Source: an uncultured Blautia sp. (lineage in GTDB: Bacteria; Bacillota; Clostridia; Lachnospirales; Lachnospiraceae). Taken from it: a DNA stretch of 57,530 bases. The position numbers and the translations under genes were made by a program. The notes below the pieces were generated by a model that searched no databases, was not told where the DNA came from, and saw only the letters and a program-made list of their open reading frames with translations. Location: the NCBI GenBank assembly GCA_946557785.1, contig CAMNTH010000021.1:1-57530 (forward strand), in the 5' to 3' direction. Of this stretch, positions 1 through 8,881 are shown in pieces (position 1 is the stretch's first letter; every line of letters starts with the position of its first letter).

Positions 1-106
1 GCATAAGTACTGGGGTTGCGAGGTGTTTTGCTCTACTCAACTGTCAAAAACAGGAGTATAAAACCCTCTCCGGTGTCCGTCAAGTGACAGTCTCCGGGGA
101 ATCGTT

Positions 107-2704
107 TTAATGCTGCATCTCTTTTAATAGCTGGATCAAAAGCAGGCTGGTCAACGCAAAGCCATATACAATTAATAGCTGAAGCAGATTCAAGGTTTGC
201 ACTGCAAATATGGCCTGCATCTGTGAAATGGTAAGTACCGCAGTCAAAAGCACAGCTCCGCACAAAAAAGCCCACTGCATATATCTATTGCTGAAGAATT
301 CTTTTGTAAAAAGAACAGGCTTCTTTCCTTTGCAGTTATAGCCATGAGCAAGTCTGGAAAGACACAGCGTACCAAAAGCAAAGGTACTTCCAAGCCTTGC
401 GCCGCCCTGACTGTATCCCAAAAGAAACGCTCCAAGGGTAAGCAAGCCCATCACAGCCCCCTCTGCGCAGACACTCCCTAAAAAAGATTTCGTAAGAATG
501 GACTCCTTTACTGAACGCGGCTTTTCCTTCATCACGGTATGCTTATGGGGTTCCAGCCCCAGGGCGATTGCCGGAAGGCTGTCTGTTACAAGATTAATAA
601 ACAGCAGATGAACAGGTGCAAAAGGTACCGGAAGGCCCATTAAGGACGCAAGCAGCACTGTTAAAATTCCCGCAAAATTACCGGAGAGCAAAAACTGAAT
701 AGAGCGTTTAATATTTGCATAAACATTCCTGCCATTTTCCACAGCCTTCACGATCGTAGCAAAATTATCATCCGTCAAAATCATAGACGAAGCATCCTTG
801 GAAACCTCAGTTCCTGTAATCCCCATTGCAACGCCAATATCCGCCTGCTTCAGCGCAGGGGCGTCATTTACGCCGTCTCCTGTCATGGAAACTACATTTC
901 CCTTCTCCTGCCATGCACGAACGATACGAATCTTATGCTCCGGAGAAACCCTGGCATATACTGAAATATGCTCCACAAAATCCTTCAGTTCCTCATCACT
1001 AAGACCGTCAATCTCTCCTCCCTCACATGCCTCTGACATATCCTCCAGAATACCGATTCGCTTTGCAATAGCCGATGCTGTCACTTTGTGATCCCCGGTA
1101 ATCATTACCGGCCGGATACCTGCGCTTTTACACTCTGCAACAGCCCGGGCACTTTCCACCCTGGGCGGATCCATCATAGCGATCAACCCCAGAAAAACAA
1201 GGTCATTTTCATCATCCCAAACAAGCCCTTTTTCCCTGGCAAAGCCCTTATACCCCACTCCCAGAACACGAAGTCCTTTTTTTGAAAAATGCTCATTGGC
1301 TTCCTTTAGCATCTTCTTATCTTCCCAGGTAATTTCCCGCACTTCTCCACTCTTCTGAATATACTTTATACGATCCAGCATAACGTCCACGGCACCCTTT
1401 GTCACCATTGTACAGCCATCCTTCAGCATATGGAGCGTTGACATCATTTTGCGGTCACTGTCAAAGGGCAGCTCGCTGAGTCTTGGATAAGCAGACCTCA
1501 CCCTATTTGCAGGAACTCCCTTTTTCTCCCCCAAATTAATCAGCGCAGTTTCCGTAGGATCACCGATTTCCTGACCATCCAGGTTGGTGGAATCATTGCA
1601 GAGAATACTCAGTCTCAGCATTTGCTTATGGAGAGGATTTTCCGGGTCAATCTTTTCTGCAGGAATATCTTCTCCATCCAGAAAATAATGCTCAACCGTC
1701 ATTTTATTCTGCGTCAGTGTCCCTGTCTTATCGGAGCATATCACAGAAACACTTCCCAACCCTTCCACAGCCTGCAGCCTGCGGATAATGGCCCCTTCCT
1801 TTGCCATTTTCTGCGTACCAAAAGCCAATACAATGGTCACAATGGAGCTCAATGCCTCCGGAATCGCCGCAACTGCCAAAGCAACAGCAAACAAAAAGGC
1901 ATCTGCTGCATTTCCTCCTCTCAAAACCTGCATTCCAAAAAGCAATCCGCACAATGCCAATATGATGATGGATAGTTTTTTTCCAAACTGATCCAGGCTT
2001 ACCTGAAGGGGAGTCTTTTTTTCAGAAGTATTTTTCAAAAGCCCGGCAATTTTGCCCACCTCTGTCTCCATACCAATATTGGTCACCACATATACGCCCC
2101 GTCCGTAAGTAACAAAGCTTCCTGAATAGACCATGTTTTTCCGATCGCCCAAAGGCAGCTCTCCAGATAGGACACTGCTTACTTTTTCCACCCCAAGGCT
2201 CTCTCCTGTCAGAGCGCTTTCATCCATTTTCAAGCTTGCGCTTTCCAGGAGCCTTCCATCAGCAGGAACATAATCTCCCGCTTCCAGATGAACTTCATCA
2301 CCAACTGTTACCTCACGGCTTGAAATTTCTGATACGGCACCGTTTCGAAGCACCTTGGCATTTGGTGCTGACAATTCTTTCAAACTGTTCAGGGAGCTCT
2401 CTGCTTTCTTTGTCTGGATCGTCCCCAAAACTGCATTCATGGTAATAACTGCCAAAATGACTGCCGCACTTTCCGCTTCACCTAAAAACAGAGAAACTAC
2501 GGCAGCACAAATAAGGATAATTACTAAAAAATCCTGGAACTGTTCCAAAAAGATCCGAAAAAAAGTCTTCCTTTGTCCCTCTTCCAGTTCATTCATACCG
2601 TATTTCTTCTGATTTGCTTTGACCTGCTCTTCTGTCAATGGCAGCAGGCTTCCATTAATCTCCTTTTGAACTTCCCTTGCTTCCTGATTATAATACTTTT
2701 TCAT
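107..2704 (-). CDS. Calcium-transporting P-type ATPase (P2A, SERCA/PMCA-like)
   Basis: This is an ATP-driven cation pump of the plasma membrane, predicted to export Ca2+. The 865-residue protein has the full P-type order: N-terminal cation-ATPase domain, actuator motif TGES at residues 166-169, M4 motif PEAL at 282-285, phosphorylated Asp325 in DKTGTLTQ, a nucleotide domain, the TGDGVNDAP hinge, and an NxxTD segment in M6 (INLVTDSLPAIALG). The PEAL and NxxTD motifs are the pattern expected for P2A Ca2+ pumps such as Listeria LMCA1, as opposed to heavy-metal pumps. An AAAGGGTG ribosome binding site precedes the start. The metG terminator lies upstream, so it is probably its own transcription unit. 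A weak GC-rich hairpin followed by TTTTA lies just past the stop, near 62-106. Ca2+ is inferred from motifs; Mn2+ is possible. Confidence 0.93.
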   Translation of the reverse strand: MKKYYNQEAREVQKEINGSLLPLTEEQVKANQKKYGMNELEEGQRKTFFRIFLEQFQDFLVIILICAAVVSLFLGEAESAAVILAVITMNAVLGTIQTKKAESSLNSLKELSAPNAKVLRNGAVSEISSREVTVGDEVHLEAGDYVPADGRLLESASLKMDESALTGESLGVEKVSSVLSGELPLGDRKNMVYSGSFVTYGRGVYVVTNIGMETEVGKIAGLLKNTSEKKTPLQVSLDQFGKKLSIIILALCGLLFGMQVLRGGNAADAFLFAVALAVAAIPEALSSIVTIVLAFGTQKMAKEGAIIRRLQAVEGLGSVSVICSDKTGTLTQNKMTVEHYFLDGEDIPAEKIDPENPLHKQMLRLSILCNDSTNLDGQEIGDPTETALINLGEKKGVPANRVRSAYPRLSELPFDSDRKMMSTLHMLKDGCTMVTKGAVDVMLDRIKYIQKSGEVREITWEDKKMLKEANEHFSKKGLRVLGVGYKGFAREKGLVWDDENDLVFLGLIAMMDPPRVESARAVAECKSAGIRPVMITGDHKVTASAIAKRIGILEDMSEACEGGEIDGLSDEELKDFVEHISVYARVSPEHKIRIVRAWQEKGNVVSMTGDGVNDAPALKQADIGVAMGITGTEVSKDASSMILTDDNFATIVKAVENGRNVYANIKRSIQFLLSGNFAGILTVLLASLMGLPVPFAPVHLLFINLVTDSLPAIALGLEPHKHTVMKEKPRSVKESILTKSFLGSVCAEGAVMGLLTLGAFLLGYSQGGARLGSTFAFGTLCLSRLAHGYNCKGKKPVLFTKEFFSNRYMQWAFLCGAVLLTAVLTISQMQAIFAVQTLNLLQLLIVYGFALTSLLLIQLLKEMQH

Positions 2705-2800
2705 AAAAACACCCTTTCTTTACAGTATTAATTTTATCATGTTTCTGCATACAGATTCTTTTTACGGCTGCAGTAAAAGTGTGTCTCCATTACTATGATA

Positions 2801-2853
2801 CAAAAAAGCGAGACTTATACTGCATACCCATCAATATGCAATAAAAGTCTCGC
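2801..2853 (-). terminator. Rho-independent terminator of metG
   Basis: On the minus strand a long stem (GCGAGACTT pairing with AAGTCTCGC, extended inward by TGCATA/TATGCA) is followed directly by six T residues. It lies 50 bp past the metG stop and separates metG from the Ca2+ ATPase gene. Confidence 0.9.
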
Positions 2854-2904
2854 TGTTTCATCACGATACGGACAGAAAAGATCTCCTCTTCGTCAATCGT
2901 AATC

Positions 2905-4869
2905 TTAACAGATCTCTGCTCCGGCAGGCATATCCTTTTCCGGAGTTACCAGGCCAAGATTACCCTCAGCATCCTCTGCGCAGAGGATCATGCCTTCGCT
3001 TACAATCCCCGCAAGCTTCGCAGGTTTTAAGTTTGTCAGAACCATAACCTTTTTGCCTACCATTTCTTCAGGGGAATAGCTGGATTTAATACCGGATACG
3101 ATCTGGCGCACCTGGCTTCCTATCTTTACCTGAGAGCAAAGCAGCTTACGGGATTTCTTTACTGCCTCACAGGCAATGATCTCTCCAACCTGGAACTGCA
3201 TTTTTTCAAAATCCTCAAAGGTAATTTCCGGCTTTCCTTCTATATCGATCACATTTTCCTTCTCTTCTTCCTGTTTTTCTTCTTTTGTTTCAACAGGAGG
3301 ATGAAGCTGCGCAACCTTTTCCATAATCTCCTCTACTTTCAGGCGGGCAAATAAAATTTCCGGTGTTTCCGTTACTTTGTTTCCTGTGGGATACAGGCCA
3401 AAGGAAGACAACTCTTCCAGAGTTCTCTTTCCTGCATTTAACTGCGCAAGAATTTTTTCTGTGGTTTCCGGCATAAAGGATTCCAGAAGAGTTGCACCAA
3501 TGCAGATTCCTTCTACCAGATTGTAGAGAACCGTTGCAAGACGATCCTGCTTTGCTTCATCCTTTGCCAGTGCCCAAGGCATTGTCTCATCAATATATTT
3601 GTTGCAGCGTTTGAACAAGGAGAATATCTCTGTCATAGCATCTGCCACACGGAGCTTTTCCATTTTGGCTGCTACTTTACCCGGTACTTCCAGAATGAAG
3701 GACTTCAGGTCATCATCAACTGGTTCTTCTGCTCCTTTATTCTCCACAATACCGCCAAAATACTTGTTGGACATGGAAATAGTACGGTTCACCAGGTTTC
3801 CGAGAGTGTTAGCCAGTTCGGAATTCAGACGTTCTACCATAAGTTCCCAGGTGATCACACCGTCATTTTCAAAAGGCATTTCATGGAGTACGAAGTAACG
3901 CACTGCATCTACACCAAAGAAATCCACCAGTTCATCTGCATAGAGCACATTTCCTTTGGACTTGCTCATTTTTCCATCGCCCTGAAGAAGCCACGGATGG
4001 CCAAATACCTGCTTTGGAAGAGGCAGATCCAGAGACATAAGGAAAATCGGCCAGTAAATCGTATGGAAACGGATGATGTCTTTTCCGATCAGGTGCAAAT
4101 CTGCAGGCCAGTTTTTCCCAAACTGCTCCGTACTCTCACCGTCACAATCATAACCGATTCCGGTAATATAATTTGTCAGCGCATCAAGCCATACATATAC
4201 TACATGATTCGGGTCAAAATCCACCGGAATTCCCCATTTAAAAGAGGTTCTTGATACACAAAGATCCTGAAGGCCCGGAAGCAGGAAGTTATTCATCATC
4301 TCATTCTTTCGGGATTCCGGCTGAATAAATTCCGGATGGGTGTTGATATGCTCAATCAGACGGTCTGCATATTTGCTCATTTTAAAGAAATAAGCTTCTT
4401 CCTTTGCCGGAATACAGGGACGTCCGCAGTCAGGGCATTTGCCGTCTACAAGCTGAGACTCCGTAAAGAAAGACTCACAGGGAGTACAGTACATTCCTTC
4501 ATAATGTCCCTTGTAAATATCTCCCTTGGCATACATTTTCTTAAAAATCTTCTGTACCTGTTTCTCATGGTCAGTATCTGTAGTACGGATGAACTTGTCA
4601 TAAGAGGTATTCATCAGATCCCAGATATCCTTAATCTTTCCTGCTACATTATCTACAAATTCCTTCGGTGTAATTCCTGCTTCCGCTGCTTTTTGCTCAA
4701 TTTTCTGTCCATGCTCATCTGTTCCGGTCTGGAAAAAGACATCATAGCCCTGCTGTCTCTTATAACGGGCAATGGCATCTGCCAGAACAATCTCATAAGT
4801 ATTTCCAATATGAGGTTTGCCGGATGTGTAGGCAATGGCAGTGGTAATATAATACTTCTGCTTTTCCAT
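2905..4869 (-). CDS. metG: Methionyl-tRNA synthetase with C-terminal tRNA-binding domain
   Basis: Charges tRNA-Met with methionine in the cytoplasm. The 654-residue protein carries the class I HIGH-type motif (HIGN at residues 20-23), a zinc knuckle with Cys128, Cys131, Cys145 and Cys148, and the KMSKS loop (GKMSKSKGN) near residue 305. An acidic linker around residues 535-550 leads to a C-terminal Trbp111/EMAP-like tRNA-binding domain, the dimerising form usual in Firmicutes. The start has a strong AAAGGAGG site. A T-box leader with its own promoter lies upstream, so expression should respond to uncharged tRNA-Met. It has its own terminator and looks monocistronic. Confidence 0.98.
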   Translation of the reverse strand: MEKQKYYITTAIAYTSGKPHIGNTYEIVLADAIARYKRQQGYDVFFQTGTDEHGQKIEQKAAEAGITPKEFVDNVAGKIKDIWDLMNTSYDKFIRTTDTDHEKQVQKIFKKMYAKGDIYKGHYEGMYCTPCESFFTESQLVDGKCPDCGRPCIPAKEEAYFFKMSKYADRLIEHINTHPEFIQPESRKNEMMNNFLLPGLQDLCVSRTSFKWGIPVDFDPNHVVYVWLDALTNYITGIGYDCDGESTEQFGKNWPADLHLIGKDIIRFHTIYWPIFLMSLDLPLPKQVFGHPWLLQGDGKMSKSKGNVLYADELVDFFGVDAVRYFVLHEMPFENDGVITWELMVERLNSELANTLGNLVNRTISMSNKYFGGIVENKGAEEPVDDDLKSFILEVPGKVAAKMEKLRVADAMTEIFSLFKRCNKYIDETMPWALAKDEAKQDRLATVLYNLVEGICIGATLLESFMPETTEKILAQLNAGKRTLEELSSFGLYPTGNKVTETPEILFARLKVEEIMEKVAQLHPPVETKEEKQEEEKENVIDIEGKPEITFEDFEKMQFQVGEIIACEAVKKSRKLLCSQVKIGSQVRQIVSGIKSSYSPEEMVGKKVMVLTNLKPAKLAGIVSEGMILCAEDAEGNLGLVTPEKDMPAGAEIC

Positions 4870-4890
4870 TGTTTCAATTCCTCCTTTAAT

Positions 4891-5256
4891 AAAAAAAGTC
4901 TCCTCTGCTAAATTCAGAGAAGACGAGCAAAACCCGTGTTACCACTTCTGTTCATTCCTGCCTCACGGTTCGTGTATCGCTGCACCAGGAACCTTATCAG
5001 GTACGAATACTTCTGCAATTGCAAAAGTTCTTGATACCCTTCCGCTGTAACAGGCGGTCCTGTCGCAGCCTACTGTTCTTTCAGCTGCACCTCTCCGAAG
5101 CCATCTTCCATCTGCCCCATACACATCCCTCTCAGCCTGGGAATCAAAGTCTGCCGGACTTATCTGCTTTCCACCGGGGATTTCTCTGTAATGCGGTATG
5201 CACATGTACTCTCTTCTTCCACGAGTTTCTCATTTATGCAGGCTTTACCTGCGGTA
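4891..5256 (-). promoter_or_regulatory. T-box riboswitch leader of metG
   Basis: Read on the minus strand, the leader has the T-box core AAGTGGTAACACGG at about 4933-4947. A near-perfect terminator stem follows (GTCTTCTCTG with CAGAGGAGAC, 4898-4924), then seven T residues at 4891-4897, just before the metG ribosome binding site. The 5' part has the Stem I signatures AGAGAGTA and AGAGAAAT...GGTGGAAAGC. Two AUG triplets (minus strand, 5111-5109 and 5104-5102) sit on the 3' side of Stem I, where a methionine specifier is expected. I did not fold the RNA, so the exact specifier is uncertain. T-boxes let uncharged tRNA stabilise an antiterminator. Confidence 0.93.
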
Positions 5257-5263
5257 TGATGAA

Positions 5264-5292
5264 ATAGTAGCATAATTTTCCTGGTTTGTAAA
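5264..5292 (-). promoter_or_regulatory. metG: Promoter of the metG T-box transcript
   Basis: A sigma-A type promoter on the minus strand: -35 TTTACA (5292-5287), 17-nt spacer, -10 TACTAT (5269-5264). It would start transcription near 5257, just ahead of the T-box. Confidence 0.75.
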
Positions 5293-5385
5293 CCCGCATT
5301 TTCTGTTTGCAGAAAAAACATTACGGACGCTGCCAGAAGAAACGACAGGCAGCTGTTTTTAGATTCCTGCCGCTATCTTACTGCT

Positions 5386-5578
5386 GGTACAAGCTAAACG
5401 AATACAGTTCATAGTGACAATAGCGAGGCTTCCTAAGCAGCGAGCATGCTTGCAGTGACAGCGGGTGCATGTCTGAGCCCGAAGGGCCAGCTCCCACAGG
5501 AGCCGGAAGGAATCAGCCGCATGCGAGAAGCAGAAAACGCATCGTGTCACAATAACTGTATTCGTTTAAGATTGTACC
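5386..5578. repeat. MITE-like inverted-repeat element (193 bp)
   Basis: The two ends are inverted repeats of about 35 bp. The left end reads GGTACAAGCTAAACGAATAC and goes on to CAGTTCATAGTGACA. The right end, reverse complemented, reads GGTACAATCTTAAACGAATA and goes on to CAGTTATTGTGACA. The interior is GC-richer than its surroundings and has smaller hairpins (for example GCTCC/GGAGC near 5490-5503). No protein is encoded and no clear target-site duplication was seen. It lies between the stop of the aminotransferase and the metG promoter, so it may also end or stabilise the upstream transcript. MITE is an inference; only one copy is in the window. Confidence 0.6.
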
Positions 5579-5605
5579 GTTGGAAAGAAAGAGATCAGAT
5601 CCCTT

Positions 5606-6796
5606 TTAGGATAATCCAAACTCTGCCGCCAGCTTTTTAAATTCCGGAAGAGAATTCACAATAGTCTCATAGGAAACACAATATGCAAGCCTTACATATC
5701 CCGGACATGCAAAGGAGCTTCCTGGAACCATCAAAATATTATATTTCTTTCCTGCCTCGCAAAATTCCTTCTCATTAGCTACCGGAGATTTCACGAAAAG
5801 ATAAAATGCTCCCTGGGGCTTAATGCACTCAAATCCGCATTCCTTCAGTCCATTGTACAATGCAGTACGGTTTTTGTCATAAGCTGCAACATCCACCTCT
5901 GCATCCACGCACTTCATAATAACCTTCTGCATAAGTGAAGGAGCATTAACGCTTCCCAAGATACGGTTGGCAATAGAAGCCGCTGTAATCACCGTTTCGC
6001 TGTCCTCAAGTTCATCGGGAATTACCACATATCCGATACGCTCACCCGGAAGGGACAAAGATTTGCTGTAAGAATAACCCACAATGGTATTCCCGTAATA
6101 TTTTGTCAAAAACGGTACCTTTACGCCGTCATAAGCCAGCTCCCGATAAGGCTCATCGGAAATCAGATAAATTACGCTGCCAAATTCCTTCTGCTTCTTT
6201 TCAAGGATGGAAGCCAGTCTCTGAATCGTTTCCTCAGAATAAACTACACCTGTTGGATTATGAGGAGTATTTACGATCACCGCTCTTGTATTGGCAGTAA
6301 TCTTCTCTTCCAGTTCCATAAGGTTCGGCTGGAAAGTCTCTGTATCCGGAGAAATCTCCACAAGCTTCCCGTCATAATTTCTGACATATGCACCATATTC
6401 CAGAAAATATGGCGCAAACACGATCACTTCCTCACCAGGATTCAGGATTGTTTTCAGAACCACGTTCAAACCGCTTGCAGCACCTACCGTCATAATCAGA
6501 TTCTTTGCAGAAAAAGCAGTTCCGAAGCGGCGGTTCAGAGACTGAGCAATAGCACTGCGCACATCTTCAAATCCTGCATTGCTCATATATCCGTGAAGCT
6601 GCGTAGGCTCTTCTTCGTTTACAAGCTGGATAATCGCCTCTCTTACACAGTCCGGTGCCGGAACGCTGGGATTTCCAAGGCTGAAATCATATACTTTATC
6701 TGCACCATAAATGGCTCTAAGACGATTTCCTTCTTCAAACATCATGCGAATCGCTGAATTGTTCTGCACAAAAGGTTTCATTTTCTCTGAAATCAT
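5606..6796 (-). CDS. Class I/II PLP-dependent aminotransferase
   Basis: A cytosolic fold-type I aminotransferase that moves an amino group between an amino acid and a 2-oxoacid. The 396-residue protein has NTPHNPTG at 176-183, Asp214 for the pyridine nitrogen, the Schiff-base lysine Lys245 in YSYSKS, and a C-terminal substrate-carboxylate Arg in VRLAYC. The ATG at 6796 was chosen over a longer upstream frame because it has a GAGGAG ribosome binding site and fits family length. It is the last gene of the iorA-iorB-NSS operon, 14 bp after the NSS transporter. That context suggests it makes the aryl- or branched-chain 2-oxoacid used by IorAB. Substrate preference cannot be read from sequence; many relatives are annotated as aspartate aminotransferases. 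Confidence 0.93.
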   Translation of the reverse strand: MISEKMKPFVQNNSAIRMMFEEGNRLRAIYGADKVYDFSLGNPSVPAPDCVREAIIQLVNEEEPTQLHGYMSNAGFEDVRSAIAQSLNRRFGTAFSAKNLIMTVGAASGLNVVLKTILNPGEEVIVFAPYFLEYGAYVRNYDGKLVEISPDTETFQPNLMELEEKITANTRAVIVNTPHNPTGVVYSEETIQRLASILEKKQKEFGSVIYLISDEPYRELAYDGVKVPFLTKYYGNTIVGYSYSKSLSLPGERIGYVVIPDELEDSETVITAASIANRILGSVNAPSLMQKVIMKCVDAEVDVAAYDKNRTALYNGLKECGFECIKPQGAFYLFVKSPVANEKEFCEAGKKYNILMVPGSSFACPGYVRLAYCVSYETIVNSLPEFKKLAAEFGLS

Positions 6797-6810
6797 AGCT
6801 TTCACTCCTC

Positions 6811-8277
6811 TTATTTTCTCTTTCGTTTGCCAAAGGATATCCATCCCACAAGAGCCAGCATCAGAACTCCCACAAACATCCATGGAATCAGATACTTCAT
6901 TCCCTTTGGACTGAACATATCATAATATCCTTTTAGGTAAATCACAGCAACTACAGCCGGAATTACCGCAAACATATAAATCCTGATTCCTTTCGGGAAT
7001 TTCATTCCGGAGCCCGTATTCGCCTCTTTCAGGAATGAATCCCATCCCCATCCGTTTTTAGCAGCACAAAACAGCACAAAAACTACGGAGCCAAGGGGCA
7101 GGATATTATTGGAAACAATAAAATCCTCCAAATCCATGATATTGCTTCCCGGTCCCAGCGGCTGGAATCCTGACCAGATATTAAAGCCCAAAACCGCAGG
7201 CATAGACAGGAGAACCACAAGCACAATGTTCACGGTCACTGCCTTTTTTCTGCTCCATCCCCATAAATCCATGGCGAAGGACAAAATATTTTCGAATACG
7301 GCGATTACTGTGGATAAAGCCGCAAAGGACATAAACAGGAAGAACAGTGCGCCCCAGATCCTTCCCCCTGTCATCTGGTTAAATACATTTGGCAAAGTAA
7401 TAAATACCAGCCCTGGACCTGCATCAGGCTCTACGCCAAAGGAAAAACATGCCGGAATAATGATCAGTCCAGCCATCAGCGCCACAAATGTATCCAGGAT
7501 CAGAATATGAACGGATTCTCCGGCCAGCGTCCGTTCTTTTCCAAGGTAGCTTCCGAATATAGTCATGGCTCCGATCCCAAGGCTCAGTGTAAAAAACGCC
7601 TGTGACATAGCTCCAAAAGTTACGTTTCCAATCCCCACCTCTTTCATGTTATCCAGATTGGGTATCAGATAGAATTTCACACCTTCCATTGCACCGTCCA
7701 GCCTGACGGAATGTACAGCCAGAATGATGATCAGAACCAGAAGGCAGATCATCATCACTTTTGTAATACGCTCCACGCCTTTCTGCAGTCCCATAGAACA
7801 GATTCCAAAGGATAACAGAACTGCTGCCGCCATCCAAAAGGTCATGGTTCCAGGGGATGTCTGCAGGCTGCCGAAAAAGTCTCTCACCTGATCTGAGGAT
7901 GCCCCTTCAAGCCGGCCAGCTGCCATAGCATAGCAATAATACATCATCCATCCGGCTACCATAGTATAGAACATCATCAGCATATAATTGCCGATCATTC
8001 CCATATAGCTGTAATTGTGGAAATTGGAGCCTTCCGGCTCCAATGTATGGAAAGCCTTGGCCGTACTCTGGCGGCTGGCGCGTCCTACGGCAAATTCACA
8101 AACCAGAATCGGCAGTCCAAGCACTATCAAAAATGCCAGGTAGATCAGGATAAATGCAGCGCCTCCGTTTTTCCCTGTCATATAGGGAAATTTCCATACG
8201 TTTCCGATTCCAATGGCACATCCTGCTGAAACTAAAATAAAACCAAGCCTTGAACCAAATTTTTCACGTTCTTTCAA
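6811..8277 (-). CDS. Sodium-dependent amino acid transporter (NSS/SNF family)
   Basis: A polytopic membrane protein of 488 residues, the usual size for bacterial neurotransmitter:sodium symporters such as LeuT, MhsT and TnaT. The family signature in TM1 is clear near the N terminus (AGCAIGIGNVWKFPYMTGKN), including the unwound Na+ and substrate site. About 11-12 hydrophobic segments follow, and the C terminus is basic (GKRKRK). It should import a neutral, perhaps aromatic, amino acid with Na+. It sits between iorB and the aminotransferase on one strand with short gaps, so it probably supplies the amino acid that those enzymes degrade. Confidence 0.93.
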   Translation of the reverse strand: MKEREKFGSRLGFILVSAGCAIGIGNVWKFPYMTGKNGGAAFILIYLAFLIVLGLPILVCEFAVGRASRQSTAKAFHTLEPEGSNFHNYSYMGMIGNYMLMMFYTMVAGWMMYYCYAMAAGRLEGASSDQVRDFFGSLQTSPGTMTFWMAAAVLLSFGICSMGLQKGVERITKVMMICLLVLIIILAVHSVRLDGAMEGVKFYLIPNLDNMKEVGIGNVTFGAMSQAFFTLSLGIGAMTIFGSYLGKERTLAGESVHILILDTFVALMAGLIIIPACFSFGVEPDAGPGLVFITLPNVFNQMTGGRIWGALFFLFMSFAALSTVIAVFENILSFAMDLWGWSRKKAVTVNIVLVVLLSMPAVLGFNIWSGFQPLGPGSNIMDLEDFIVSNNILPLGSVVFVLFCAAKNGWGWDSFLKEANTGSGMKFPKGIRIYMFAVIPAVVAVIYLKGYYDMFSPKGMKYLIPWMFVGVLMLALVGWISFGKRKRK

Positions 8278-8304
8278 TACTCTCTTTCCCCTCTTCCGGC
8301 CTTT

Positions 8305-8877
8305 TTATTCAACGGCCTCTATACCAATTTTTAATGCCTTTTTATTTAACTCTAAAAACTGAGGTTTGATATTCGCCTTCAGAATCTCATCCCAGTTAAT
8401 ATGCTCCAGCCCCATGGCTTTAATGATCGTTCCCAAAAGGATGATATTGGCAGCCTTTACATTTCCCAGTTCTCCTGCAAGACGGGTTGCATCCACTACC
8501 TTTGCCTTAACATGCTTTTCAATTTCCTCCAGTACATCATCCGGATAAGTCTCTTCTCCTGTGATTACGGACATTGAAGGAATCTCTTCATTATTGACCA
8601 CCAAGGTTCCATCTTCTTTCAGGTAGTCAAGGGCACGAAGAGCTTCCATCTTTTCAAAAGAAACCACAATATCTGCTTTTCCCTTTTCAATTACCGGAGA
8701 CATTACCTTTTCTCCGTAGCGAACCTGTGAGGAAACGCTTCCCCCTCGCTGGGACATGCCGTGGATCTCGCTCATTTTTACATCATAGCCGGCTTCCATA
8801 AGGCCATTTGTCAAAATCTTGCTGGCAAGGATGGTTCCCTGACCGCCGACACCTACTAATAAAATGCTTTTTGTCAT
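8305..8877 (-). CDS. iorB: Indolepyruvate:ferredoxin oxidoreductase, beta subunit
   Basis: The gamma-type (KorC-like) subunit of a 2-oxoacid:ferredoxin oxidoreductase, 190 residues. The N terminus has the typical VGVGGQGTILASKIL segment, and SEIHGMSQRGGSV near residue 40 is the family hallmark. With IorA it oxidatively decarboxylates aryl pyruvates to aryl-acetyl-CoA and passes electrons to ferredoxin. It starts 4 bp after the iorA stop, so the two are translationally close. The assignment is firm at family level; whether the substrate is indolepyruvate, phenylpyruvate or another arylpyruvate is not decided by sequence. Confidence 0.95.
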   Translation of the reverse strand: MTKSILLVGVGGQGTILASKILTNGLMEAGYDVKMSEIHGMSQRGGSVSSQVRYGEKVMSPVIEKGKADIVVSFEKMEALRALDYLKEDGTLVVNNEEIPSMSVITGEETYPDDVLEEIEKHVKAKVVDATRLAGELGNVKAANIILLGTIIKAMGLEHINWDEILKANIKPQFLELNKKALKIGIEAVE

Positions 8878-8881
8878 AGGA

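Noticed and set aside
4963..5205. Minus-strand 80-codon frame upstream of metG
   Set aside because: It lies within the T-box leader; RNA structure explains the sequence.
5330..5360. Plus-strand terminator-like hairpin GCTGCC/GGCAGC with TTTTT
   Set aside because: No plus-strand gene ends here; in the minus direction the T-run is about 10 nt away, so a terminator call is weak.
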